A stretch of 64,000 nucleotides of DNA from Heliocidaris tuberculata (taxonomy: Eukaryota > Echinodermata > Echinoidea > Camarodonta > Echinometridae): positions 34,560,277 through 34,624,276 of the forward strand of contig CM046845.1 of assembly GCA_025618425.1 (NCBI GenBank), written 5' to 3'. This document shows positions 23,601-35,600 of this stretch, in pieces. Position numbers and translations under genes: made by a program. The notes under the pieces were generated by a model that had not been told where the DNA came from, made no database searches, and saw only the letters and a list, made by a program, of their open reading frames with translations. Numbering within the stretch: position 1 is the stretch's first letter; the number at the start of each line of letters is the position of its first letter.

Positions 23601-26600
23601 TTGTGAAAATGAGATATTTGTTAAATGCATGGCTGAGTTCTAACCAAACTAGGTAAGAATCATCCTTAGGCAAAGAGGATCTAAATGAATGCAAATAGGG
23701 TACCTATCCCTTAAGGAGGGATGGAGTGGTGGGGGTGGGGGGGGGGGGGGGGGGGGTCAAAAGCCCCCTCCCCCCAAAGAGCCTGTGACACCAAATTGAC
23801 ATTTTTCTTTCTTCTGTAAAAACGTATTGCCACATGTACATGTACATGTAGATTGTAAGCAAACTAGGTAGGAATCATTGTTAGGGGAAGGAGACTTCAA
23901 GTTGTTTAAGTATTGTAGACCATTATCTTCAAGCGGTCTGATGGAGGGGCACCACCGGCACCCCAAAAGTGTCCCAATGGCAATTATTTCATGTACACAT
24001 ATTCTACTGCTTTAAAACACACAGCTTGATATCAAATGAACTTCACCATCCAATAAATCTTACTTGAAAGGATTTAAGTTATACAGATTGGGTACCTGGC
24101 CCACAAGGGGGGGGGGGGGGGGGAGGCTCAGGGGCAGCACCCCTTAAGTGACATTCCAACCTTTGATTTTTCACCACGCGAAAATTTTGCCCCGAAAATT
24201 GCGTGATGCAGGCGAGACTGCCCTGGGCATTTCCCTTGTTTAGGTTTAAAAATGGATAAATTTGCTGCTCTGTCGCTTTGCTCCCGTGCTTGTACAATAA
24301 TGTAGATAAGTTTGGGCACTCGGGGGCATAACTTCATTGTTTGCCCCGGCGTCATAATCGCTAGATACGGAGGAATCTGAGTTTCCAATTTTATGTTGTT
24401 TTTAGCATAGTTGATTACAAATGAGGATTTCACTGCTAATTTTGATATATGTTGTCACGAAAAGTCTTGAATTCTGTTGGTGTGCCAGATTCACAATAAC
24501 CATTTTCAGTCGTTTGGTATTGTCAAGAGGAATGTAACCCCTAGAGCCCACCTCGATCGCAAATTATTGTACTGAGTACCCTTTTGATTCTGTGTCCTAA
24601 ATTAGTGGGGCGTACTTTGTTTCCTTGTATTCGTGTGTTTTGTATGTACTAGTATTTGTTTCAGAGGGGACCGATAATTCCGAAGTCAATAATTTCTTAT
24701 GGTTTTGCCAGAACACGCAGATATCGGGAATCAGATTCGTCTTGAGTACATTCCAGTGGTATTGTAAATATACCATGTCAGGTCAGATGTAATCTGCACA
24801 TCTTGACCTAATGTACTATGTGTTTTATTCTGCATGGTCTCTAAGAAATACAATAAAACACTGTTATGTCGCCATCTCGTCAAAGGCAGTGGGACATGCA
24901 TTCAAAACACAATGAAAGGTCTCTCTAATTGTTACTTTTTGACATTATATAGTGGATGTCTTCCCATAATTTGTGTGAGGATAGTTATTTATTCTCTGTA
25001 ATATGTCTATGTACATTAGTTGAATGAATTTCTTATCACATTGCAGGGTATGTCATCTAGCAGATTGGTCCTGGAGAATCTTATCAAGTAAGTAAGCTCT
25101 AGCCACTGAATACATCGTCTTATGGATGTTCTTTCTTCAAGATATCGGTAGACACGTGTGCAGATAGTCTGAGCTCTTGGAACACATTTGAGACACACAT
25201 ATTCAGACCTTAAATTATAACCAGCGGTGTGAGGTTTCTCTCAGTATTGTATTGCTCATGACTTCTGTTCATTGTCTGGGTTACACAGGTGTGTATGTAC
25301 ATGTATCAGTAATGCTAGGCTTACATTATGTTCCCGGTGGTCGCGGCAGCCCCGTTTGCTCGAAACGTAGTACGCCGTGGGATTTTGGCCATTTTTTCTC
25401 CGTATTCAAGTTTTGTAGGTCTTGCTAAGTTTTCTCACGGTCTATCACGGTAACTGTGATGGGCCTAGGGGGAAAGGCTGCTGAGTCCTGGAGTCTCAAA
25501 GGTACGCTACGGTTCGACTTGCAGTCTACCATGGATGCCAGTATGTTCCCTCCTGGCCTGTCACGTTCTGATGGGGTCCCTCATGTTTCTCACGTTCTGA
25601 TCAAGGTGTGAAAAGTTTTTCTATGTTCTTTCGAGGCTTTCTTCGGATGAAACGTGCATGCCGGGCAGCTTTGGAGCACGTTTGTGCCCACGATATAAAA
25701 AGAAGGCCTCCCAAGCAATAGCAATCATTATATCCGGAGACTTGTACAAGACAACATCATGAATGCCCAAAATGAAGAAGAATTTGTGTTTGCATTTTTG
25801 CTGAGTGCATACATCCAGTCTTTGCATCAGCAAGAAGAAGGCCAGCAGCAGTTGCAGAGAGGGAAGGCCAGAGTGCAGCAGGCAGGAAGAAGGTGAAGAA
25901 AACAGATGAGAAGGCCAAGATCCATGTGGGTGCGCGAATGGTTATTGGAAGGCAGAAGGCAGCAGCTGGGACACTACTTAACATTTCTCACCAGAGAGCT
26001 CCGCATCGAAGATGTCAACGCCTTCCAGAACTATCTGAGGATGCCTCCTGAGCTCTTTGACGAGATCCTGGAAAGAGTAACACCAGCCATCGAGAACCAA
26101 GACATGAAGTTCCACTCTGCCCTACCACTTGGACTGAAGCTGTCAGTGACTCTGAGACATCTGGCCACTGGGGACAATTACTAGTCACTATCCTATGTGT
26201 TCTGGTGCAGTAAAGCAGCCATCTGCCATATGGTGCCAGAAGTGTGCAAGGCCATCGTGGAAGCCTACAAGGATGAAGTGTTCGTTTTTCCTGTGACGCC
26301 TGATGAGCAGAGAGTCCTTGCACAGGAGTTTGAAGACAAGTGGAATGTGCCTCATGCAGTGGGAGCTCTGGACGAGAAGCATATTGCCATTAGCAAGCCA
26401 CCCAAAACAGGCTCCTTGTACCACAACTACAAGGGGTTTTTCAGTATCCCTCTCCTCGCCTTGGTGGATGCCCAGTATCGTTTCATATGGATTGAAGTTG
26501 GTGGTGTGGGACACATGTTTGATGCCCAAATCTATAATGACTCAGAGCTCAGTGAACTCCTTGATGAAGGCCGGATAAGGTTGCCACCACCATGCCCTCT

Positions 26601-29600
26601 GCCCAAAGATGACCAGAATCAGGACATCCCTTACTTCATCCTGGGAGACGATGCATTTGCCTTATGAAGCTACCTGATGAAGCCGTATGGGAGAAGAGCG
26701 ATACCACGAGAAAAACTCATCTTCAATTTCCGGATCTCCCGTGGAAAATGTGTGGTGGAGAATGCGTTCGGGATCCTGGCCAAGCAATTCAGATGCTTCC
26801 TTGGAACTTTGGAACAGGGACCAGACACAGGTTAGTCTCATTATGTTACTGCACCAGTGTTTACATAAATACTTGTAATAATATTTGTAGTACATTTTTA
26901 TGATATATAAAGAAATAGTTTAATTGGTTATTTGTAATGCACTGAATATAGATATTTTCTGCATGTATGATAAATAAATTTCAATTTCATTACAGTGCGA
27001 GACATCATTGAGGCTGCTGTCGTGCTCCACAACCTCCTGAGGAGAAGGGTTCCAGTCATCCCAGTGAATGAGGTGGACCATGAGGATGAGGAACACAATC
27101 TGCACGCAGCAAATTCTTCATCCACTTCAATCATGCGTAATGAATTCAAAAACCAGAGTCTGAGAAAGCTTTTGTTCAGATACTGCTTTATTGACAGAAC
27201 GATAATAAAACCAAACCAAGATAAAACAAAAGGAACAATAATAAATCTCTTGTCTATTTTCTGTTATGTAAATCATGTAAAAGTACTGGTTAATTAATGC
27301 TGTACTTTGTTATCAATACATGAACCTTTGATATTCTGATCTAAATAATTCTTTGTTTTCCTAGTATTCTTTCATAATACATAAATGATTGTTATCTATA
27401 ATAAATCAGTGCTGAATGCATAAATTGAATATGCTTTTCTCATAGTGAAGTCCTAATAACTCTCACTGAAACCTAAAATATCTCTCATAGAAGAATGTCC
27501 ATTTTGTGGCTTAAAGCTGCCCTTAATTTTCTCGAACTTATTTTTCTCCATAAATCATCCATATTCTACGGAATTCTGGCCTATGATAAGAAAAAAACCC
27601 ATATAAGTTTGCATTTATTTTCTAAGAGATGAAAGAAAAAACTTAGGAAAAACTTCACTGGTCTGGTCTGGTCTGGTCGTCGTCCTGTGGCTTCTCCTTG
27701 GCTGAAGTGCTAGTGCTGCTGGTCATTCTCTCTTGGTTGGGCGGTGGACAGGTGATGTTCATCTCAGGAAACTGCTCCTGCACCCACGGTCGATCCATCA
27801 AGTGTCAGAGATCGGGTGGGTGGGTCACCTCTGCAGGCCACTGGGAGGGGGGGTGGCTGCCAGTGCCGGACCGGAGTCTCTCTGAAGGCTCTCTGTACCA
27901 AGTCTGGGGTCGCTGTCGATCAGCTGGGGCTGGCTGCTGCGTTCATCTCAGGAAACTGCTCCTGCACCCACGGTCGATCCATCAAGTGCCAGAGATCGGG
28001 TGGGTGGGTCACCTCTGCAGGCCACTGGGAGGGGGGTGGCTGCCAGTGCCGGACCGGAGTCCCTCTGAAGGCTCTATGTACGTCTGGGGTCGCTGTCGAT
28101 CAGCTGGGGCTGGCTGCTGCGGTTGTACCAGCCAGAACTGCTGTCGGTCCGATTCGTTCTGGCACTCGTGCAACACCTCCCATTATTCTGGCTTCTGCTG
28201 TACGTCGGATGGCTGGTGGGAGGCTTCGCAGACTCCTGTTGATGTAGGAACCAAAGGCAGTGGCTGGGTGCGCCTGAATTGGCCGCTTGGTCAGGAAGGT
28301 CTCCAAGAGGCCCATCAGGAAATCTGGGTTGACGCCGGCTGTAGACGACGTGTGTGTAGAAGCTGGAGTGCTGGCAGGTGAAGCAGGTGGAGCGCCTTCT
28401 GGAGCCTCAGGAGCAGGTGCAGCAGGGGGAGCTCCAGCAGCAGCAGTATGTTCGAGTCGGGCAGTGAAGCTCGCCATGGTCCTCGGCATCTGAGTGATGT
28501 GCTCCGACAGGAACTGGAAGCACTGCCAAATCCACCTGAAACAGAAATAAAAATTTATAAGCATGCATGCAAATATCTTTATTCATTACATTACATATAA
28601 TATATGTATATAACATATTGTGAAGAATGTAGTGTAGTATGCAGAGAGTAGGAGACAAATTCCATTATGTCATGCAATGTGAGAAATTTAGAATAAGAAG
28701 TGAACTGTTTTTTGATGATCTTGAAGCACTCAATGATAACTTTGAATATGTAAACAGTTTGGAGAGATTCATATTTATAATCTCACTCAAAGAAGACACT
28801 CTCATAAAAGAATTTGCCAATTTTTTGCGATGTACTATTAATCAGTGTGGTAACATTTGAATTGTTTATTATTAGGCATATCTATATATATATAGTGTAT
28901 AAATATATGTGTGCAATTTTTAATGGCTCTTTTTCTCATCACCTTACACTACTTGTACATAATCTAATAATTTATATTTCATGAAAGAGCATGTCTAGTT
29001 GATTATTTTGTTTTTGTTTTTGTTTGTTTTGAATGCTATACTTGCGATATATTGTTTTGTTTTTGTCATGTGTTACTCTTATAATTATTATTATTGTTCT
29101 GATTATTGATGTCATATTCGAACAAAATATTGATGGATATGTCAATGAAGTTCAATGAATATATACATACATACATATACATTATATATACATTACATAT
29201 AAGCACCATTAAACTATTAAACTATTTCTAGAGCTAAGGCTGTCACTCCAAATATTATTCATGTAGTTAGAAAAATCCTGGTACAGTAGTAAAGTGAAGC
29301 TTACCGTTTGGTTGCGGTGAGCTTGGTGCGCATGCGTCGTACCACGTCTTGAGTTCGTTAGGCGTAGGCTTCATCTACCTGGCATGCTCTGTGCACAGTC
29401 TGTCTTTGGCCGCCGCGTCTTTGTAACCAGCCAGTCTCTTGGAGTACAGTGTAGGATTCTGCTGGAGGAAGTCAATGATGAGCTCCTTCTCATCCTCAAA
29501 AAAGTTGGTGACAACCCTTGGGGCTGCCCTCCTCATAGCAGGTGCGTCTTCTTCAGCCTCCTCAGCCTCAGGTTCAGGTTCCAGTTCGGGGTAGGGGTGC

Positions 29601-32600
29601 AGGACGGGGCTTCTTCGGTGGCATAGCTTGGCCTTCTTTCTTCATAGCTTTGTCTTCTCTCTTCGTATTGTAGATGCAGTAATGTGTTGTTGTTTGCTCA
29701 GACTCGAATGAAGCTCCCCTGCTGGGCCCGGCTTTTCTGTGCTCCCAGACCGCGCGTACCGTGTCGGACCGTAGTAGAGCGCAACGCGCCGGGCCTGTAA
29801 ACCATCACATGCTGGGATGCCCTGTGATTGAACACGATGAAACGGCTATCATACACCCTAGCTTGCCGTGAAAACCGTGACAAAACGTGGCAAAATGGGA
29901 CAAAATATGCCGCAACCGTAAAGCAACTGTGACAAAACGCGCTCTAAACGCGGCAGAACGTGACAAAACTTGAAAGGACCATGAGATGCGGGGGAATACA
30001 CATGCTTCCTGTCCCACTACGGACTGCCTCCAAATTTTGTTACGGCCTATTACGTACTGTCACGTTGTGTTGCATTCACTCCGTTTTACTATGGCCTACT
30101 AGGTTTCTCATCCACACCGTGACTTCCGTGGCAAATTTGTTGACAGTTTAAAAATCTGGCCCGCCATCCACGTCAATCATGGCCCGTCACTTTTGCCCAT
30201 CCCATCCTTGTGCGTTGTCTCACGTCCATCCCATTTTGTCGACGGTGGTCTGAAATGTGACTGTCATGGCCGCCGCAAACATAATGTAAACGTAGCATAA
30301 TACTTTTAGATCTAAATACGACATGTATTTACACTTCAGTTAATCAGTTGATCACATATTTTTTTTTTTGAATGAAGAGAACTTCATTCATGCTGTATTG
30401 ATGCATTAAAAAAACAAGTTTTTTCTTTGTAACCACTATAAAAAATTTTAAAACCTTTTTTGTCATGTGGGTTGTAGAAATTGTAAAAAAAAAAGCTTTC
30501 TTCATCATTGTAGATAAGGTGAAGCATGATTAAAATAAATATATATTTTGTGTCTTAAAGCAGTAAATAGTATTTCTTCTTTTTCATGATGCTGTAGATA
30601 TGGGATTATCATGGATCCTATAATGTGGTTCAGTATATTTCTGCAAGATCCATATAGCTGGCCAAACCTCACTCTTCTCATACGTAAGTTCAACCTTCTT
30701 TTCTCTTCCATTGAATACACAGGCTTTTAAATGTGTGAAAGCATCTTTGTGTTAGAATAAAACAGGAAATTATGGACTTACATTAATCAATTTGTATTGT
30801 TCTATATACATACAATTCTTCACATTATTTGTCATAGATCAAGTACATAGTATACCTACATTTAAATAAAGATTATAGTAGTCATTGGCATGAATAGCAT
30901 ATTGTTCCTATCATCCCTATTTCAAATTACTGATAACACTGATATGGATCTTGATCTTTGCCCTATGTCCAAACATGTGCCCATTTGTTTTATTATTCAT
31001 AGCTTCTTACTTTATTTTTATGTTTTTATTTTTTTCATTTTTTTACAGTTCTAAATGGCTTCATCTTGTATGCATTTTGGCTTGAAAAACTGGTGTCCAA
31101 GGTATTGTATGTTTGCAGTTTGTCCAGTCTGTGAATACACTTTGTAATGTTGACTCAAGATTGAATTGCTCAAGGGCCTGTCTCATTGGTGGAGACGTCG
31201 CCGAGACTGCCGCGACTCAGGAGAACAAAAACTCAAAAATTAATGGGTCTATCTCATTAGCCTGGAGACTAGGTGGCGACATGGTGGCGACTCGAATCTC
31301 CACTGGTTGTGGAGATGTTTCCGCGACGTCTCCTGGAGACTGGCCGGGTCTCCGGGGAGTCACGGGAAATTCAAACATGTTTGATATTTTAAAAGACGTT
31401 TTCCAGTCTCAAGCAGGTCCCAGAGACGTCTTCGCATCGTTGCCGTAACCTCCCCTCAGTTTCCATGGTCTCCAGCAGGTCTCGGAGACGTCGCGGAGAC
31501 ATCTCCCCAGTCGCGGACAAAATTAGTCTCCGCGACGTTCCCGCAACTGATGGAGACGTAGCGGAGACTCTTCGAGACATGCTGGAGACTGGGAAAATGT
31601 CTTTTAAAAAAGCGAACATATATGAATTTCCCCCGACTCCCCGGAGACCCGGCTAGTCTCAAGGAGACGCCGCGGCGACTTGAGTTGCCACCAGGTCGCC
31701 ACCTAGTCTCAAGGCCAATGAGTTAGGCCCTTTAGAGAGAAATTTGTAGAAATTGATCAGGTTACTAAACCTCTTACTATTGATGATAAGTGACAAATAT
31801 GTGAGGTGCATTCACATGAACTTAAACAGGCATGTTTATTATATGATGTAAAGTTGTCTGCTTTACAAGGTAACCCTATAGAGGTAGAAAATGTATTCAA
31901 CCAAACACCTTTTGAATGTGAAGTAAAAACCACCACATTATTAATATGCCACCTACACATCAGCTAGCTCATTTTTAAAGGGAAAGTCCACCCTGATATT
32001 AAGTTGGCTTTAAAGGAAGTACGAAAAAAACAAACAGACCAGTGCAAGTTTGGACAAAATCTGATAAGAAATAAGAGATTTATGAATTTTTGAAGTTGTA
32101 ATCAGGCAAACACAAATTGGCAACTCCGTGACGTATCTTGTGAGCTCCTCTCCCATTTGCTCCGTACACAAAATTCATAAATTTTTATTTCCTTTGTTTT
32201 TGATGGAATAAATTTAAAACATAGAGGTTTTGTGTAAAAGCATTTAAGTGAGATGATTATACATGTATCTAGGGTGCATGTATGATAAAATATATTTTTA
32301 GAGAAAATTGAAATTAATAATTTTTTTCAGTACAGGGCAGATGGGAGAGGAGCTTGCAAGATTCGTCACAGAGTTGCCAATTTGTGTTTGATTGATTACA
32401 ACTTCAAAAATTCATAAATCTCTTATTTCTTATCAGACTTTGCTCAAACTTTCATTGGTCTGTTTCTTTATTTTTTCTACTTTTAAACCAAGTGATATCA
32501 GGATGGACTTTCCCTTTAAACAAGACGGGCCTGTTTTATTTTTCAGAAATACATCAATGAGAAAATGATGACAATTCTTGTGACGCTGAATGTCATGGCT

Positions 32601-35600
32601 GTATTTGTCTTCCCAGTTGTTGTCATCCTCTACTATAAACCTAACCCAGGTAAAAATCAGGTTTTAATCATCTACTTGAAACCTTACCCTGTTAAAAATC
32701 ATGTTGCAATCTTCTACTGTAAACCTAACTCCGGTACATGCAAAATCATATTGTAATCCTCTGTACCTAACCCAGGTAAAATCATGTCATCTTCTATTGT
32801 AAACCTAACCCAGGTAAAATCCATTTTGCCATCTTCGTCTCTAAACCTAACCCAGGTAAAATCATTTTGTTATCCTCTGCTCTAAACCTAACTCGGGTAA
32901 AATCATTTTGTTATCCTCTGCTCTAAACCTAACCTAGGTAAAATGATTAAAGGCCAAGTCCACACTAATAGTAAGTTGATTTGAATGAATAGAGTAAAAT
33001 TAAACAAGCATAACAGTGAAAATTTTATTGAAATTGGATGTAAAAAGAAAGTTACAGCTTTTTGAAGTTTTGCATTATTTCTTGAAACAGTGATATGCAT
33101 AACATGGGTGGTATGCAAATGAGTGAACTGATGATGTCACACACTCACTTTTCCTTATGTACTTTATTATATGAAATATCATATATTTCAGTTTTTTGCT
33201 TCAATAATGTAAAACATGGTTTGACTCCTTATGGAACATGTAAAATCACCATTATTGTAACTTATTTTGATACAAGGGAGAGATTCTTTATTATCACATC
33301 CATAAAAATTGAAATATTTGAAATTTCATATAATAAAATACATAAGGAAAAGTGAGTGTGTGACATCATCGGTTCACTCATTTCCATACCACCCATGTTA
33401 TGTATATCACTGTTTCATGAAATGATGCAAAACTTAAAAATGCCGTAACTTTCTTCTTTTACATCCGATTTGAGTGAAATTTTCACTGTTATGCTTGTTT
33501 AATTTTACTCTATTTATTCAAATCAACTTGATATTAGTGTGGATTTGGCCTTTAAGTAATCGTCTACTATAAACCAACCCCGGTAAAATCATTTAGTAAT
33601 CCTTTACTCTAGACGTAACCCAGGGAAAATCATTTTGTAATCCTCTACTGTAAATTTAACCTGGGTAAAATAATTTTGTAATCCTTTACATAAACCTAAC
33701 CTGGGTAAAATCATTTTGCAATCCTTTACTATAATCTTCCCAGGTAAAATAATGTTGTAGTCCTCCTCTATGAGCTTAAAAGGCAATCCAACCTTTGTAA
33801 TATTTTTATTTGTGTGAAAGCAGAAAAATCAGAGAAGCAGATTTGTAAAAGTTTGCACAAAATCGGACAAACAATAAGAAAGTTGTAATTTTTTAAATAG
33901 TTGTAATCACAATACATATGGGAATTTCAAATTAGCCGAATCGGTTTGGTCACTGTGGTGTAGCGGCGGTCAACTTTCCCACTCGCTTCAACACACAAAA
34001 TGACTAAAATGTCAATTTTTCAAAATGTATAACTTCGTAGATCCATTTCTTTTCGGTGGACCTATAATGGTGTGCTATCTACAACATATTTTGAATACTG
34101 CCCCGAGGGGAAAGACGCTCAGGAGAAAACAGGAATTCAATGATATTTTGGTGTACAACAAATGGGAGAGTTGACCGTGAATACATCACAATCGATTCAC
34201 CATATTGCCAATTTGAGATTCGCATAGATGTAGTGATCTCATTGTTCAAACATAACTTTCTTATTCTTTGTCCGATTTCTTTCAAACTTTTACCATCTTA
34301 TTGCTCTTATATTTCTCCTTTCACACAAATCGGCTTTCTGCAAAGTTTGGATTGTCCTGTAATCCTCTACTCTAAACCTAACTCAGGTGAAATCATTTTG
34401 TAATCTACTGTACACCATACTCGGGTAAGATCACACCCTTATTCTTCTTTATGCAGGGTTGGCCCGATTTCAGGCTTTCAAGTGATCCTACTTTTCCTAC
34501 TTTTTCCTACTTTTTCCTACTTTTTTGACCATCCTTCTACTTCTCCTACTTTTTTCCCAATTCTCCTAATATATCCTACCTTTTTTCAATTTCTCCTACT
34601 TTTTTTTCAGACATAATTATATGAGATATTTATGCAAGGCTATCATGCACAAGAATCTCATTGTACTTCAGTTATTGCAGGTCCTACTAAGCAGTGTGCA
34701 TATTAAGTCTGTAAGTGATGTGAATATTACCAATAGGACCCCTGTTACGCTGGCAAATTGAGTCTCGGCCCATAAAGTGTTAATTGGCAACAGGTCTGAG
34801 GCCGACCCCCCCCCCCCCCCCCCCCCCCACCCCCCCTCCCCCAAAACCAACTGCATGCAAACTCCTTTATATATTTCTATGTTTTATTCTTCTCACCTTA
34901 TCTTTTTATCCATTCTTTTTTTTTTCTATCTGCTTCTCTTCCTCTATTTCATTATGTATTTCTTTGTATTTCTCTTTCCTTATGTAATCATCAGTTATCT
35001 GTTCTTATGTATTTTTTGTTTTTCCTTCTTTATTTTTCTATCTTGCCTTATGTATTTCTTTGTTTTTCCTGTCCTTTATCTTCCATTTCTATTCCCCCAA
35101 AATTATGTACTTTAATTTCTTTTCCTATTTGTTATCTTCTCATTCTATATCCCTCATGCATTACTTTGTGTTTTTTATCTTTACGTATTCTTTTTTTTAT
35201 CTATCTGTATTTCTTTGTTTTTCCTTCTCTTGTTTTCTATTGTTCCTGATGTATTACTTTGTTTCCATGTTATTTAATCTTAATTCTCTTTCTAATCCTA
35301 TGCATTTTTTTTTTTGGCCTTTCTATCATCTTCTTTCATCTTTTATCTCTATCTTTGCCTATGTTTTTCTTTAATTCAGTTCTTTCCTTATGTATTCCCC
35401 CCCCTCATGTTCTATACTTCCTTTTGTATTTCAGTGTTTTTTTTTTTCTTCTCTCGTTTTCTATCTTTATTTATACTTTCTTTATTTCCCCCTTATTTGA
35501 TGTTCACATTCTATTCATCCTGATGTATTTTTTTCTTTTTTTGTTTATATGTCTTCTCTTATACTGTATATGTATTTTCTTGTTTCCTCTATTTTTTTGT

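Larger units (their letters stand above)
18330..25046 (+). other. DGAT1 intron after coding exon 2
   Basis: The intron holds tandem-unit element copy 2 (19498-20735), its duplicated flank (20736-20865), family A MITE copy 3 (21358-21835) and the poly-G repeat copy A (23063-24241). The stretches 18330-19240, 21836-23060 and 24242-25046 show only AT-rich sequence with ACATGTACATG microsatellite traces. A short partial family B fragment starts near 19242. Confidence 0.8.
25313..30297. mobile_element. PIF/Harbinger DNA transposon, complete ends, both ORFs decayed
   Basis: The termini TGCTAGGCTTACATTATGTT and, inverted, TGCTACGTTTACATTATGTT are flanked by the 3-bp TAA duplication (25310-25312 and 30298-30300) that fits the TWA target of this superfamily. 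The 4985-bp element carries a DDE transposase on the + strand and a MADF/Myb-like accessory ORF on the minus strand, in convergent order, the standard two-gene plan. Both are broken, so this copy cannot move itself. It sits wholly inside a DGAT1 intron. Confidence 0.92.
32615..34440 (+). repeat. Minisatellite of exon end plus 5' splice site, ~15 units of 41-42 bp
   Basis: The unit consensus ATCCTCTACTNTAAACCTAA followed by CCCAG/GTAAAATCATTTTGTA begins inside coding exon 6 and repeats through the intron. GT donors remain at 32650, 32734, 32776, 32814, 32856, 32897, 32938, 33583, 33665, 33705, 33744, 34387 and 34425; they are lost in the units near 32691 and 33624. MITEs at 32951-33551 and 33780-34358 split the array. 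Unit 1 is the real exon end encoding ILYYKPNP. Confidence 0.9.

Noticed and set aside
27698..28381. 227-codon Cys/Gly/Trp-rich frame on the + strand
   Set aside because: It is antisense to the Harbinger MADF/Myb-like ORF, and the internal repeat comes from the 186-bp duplication.
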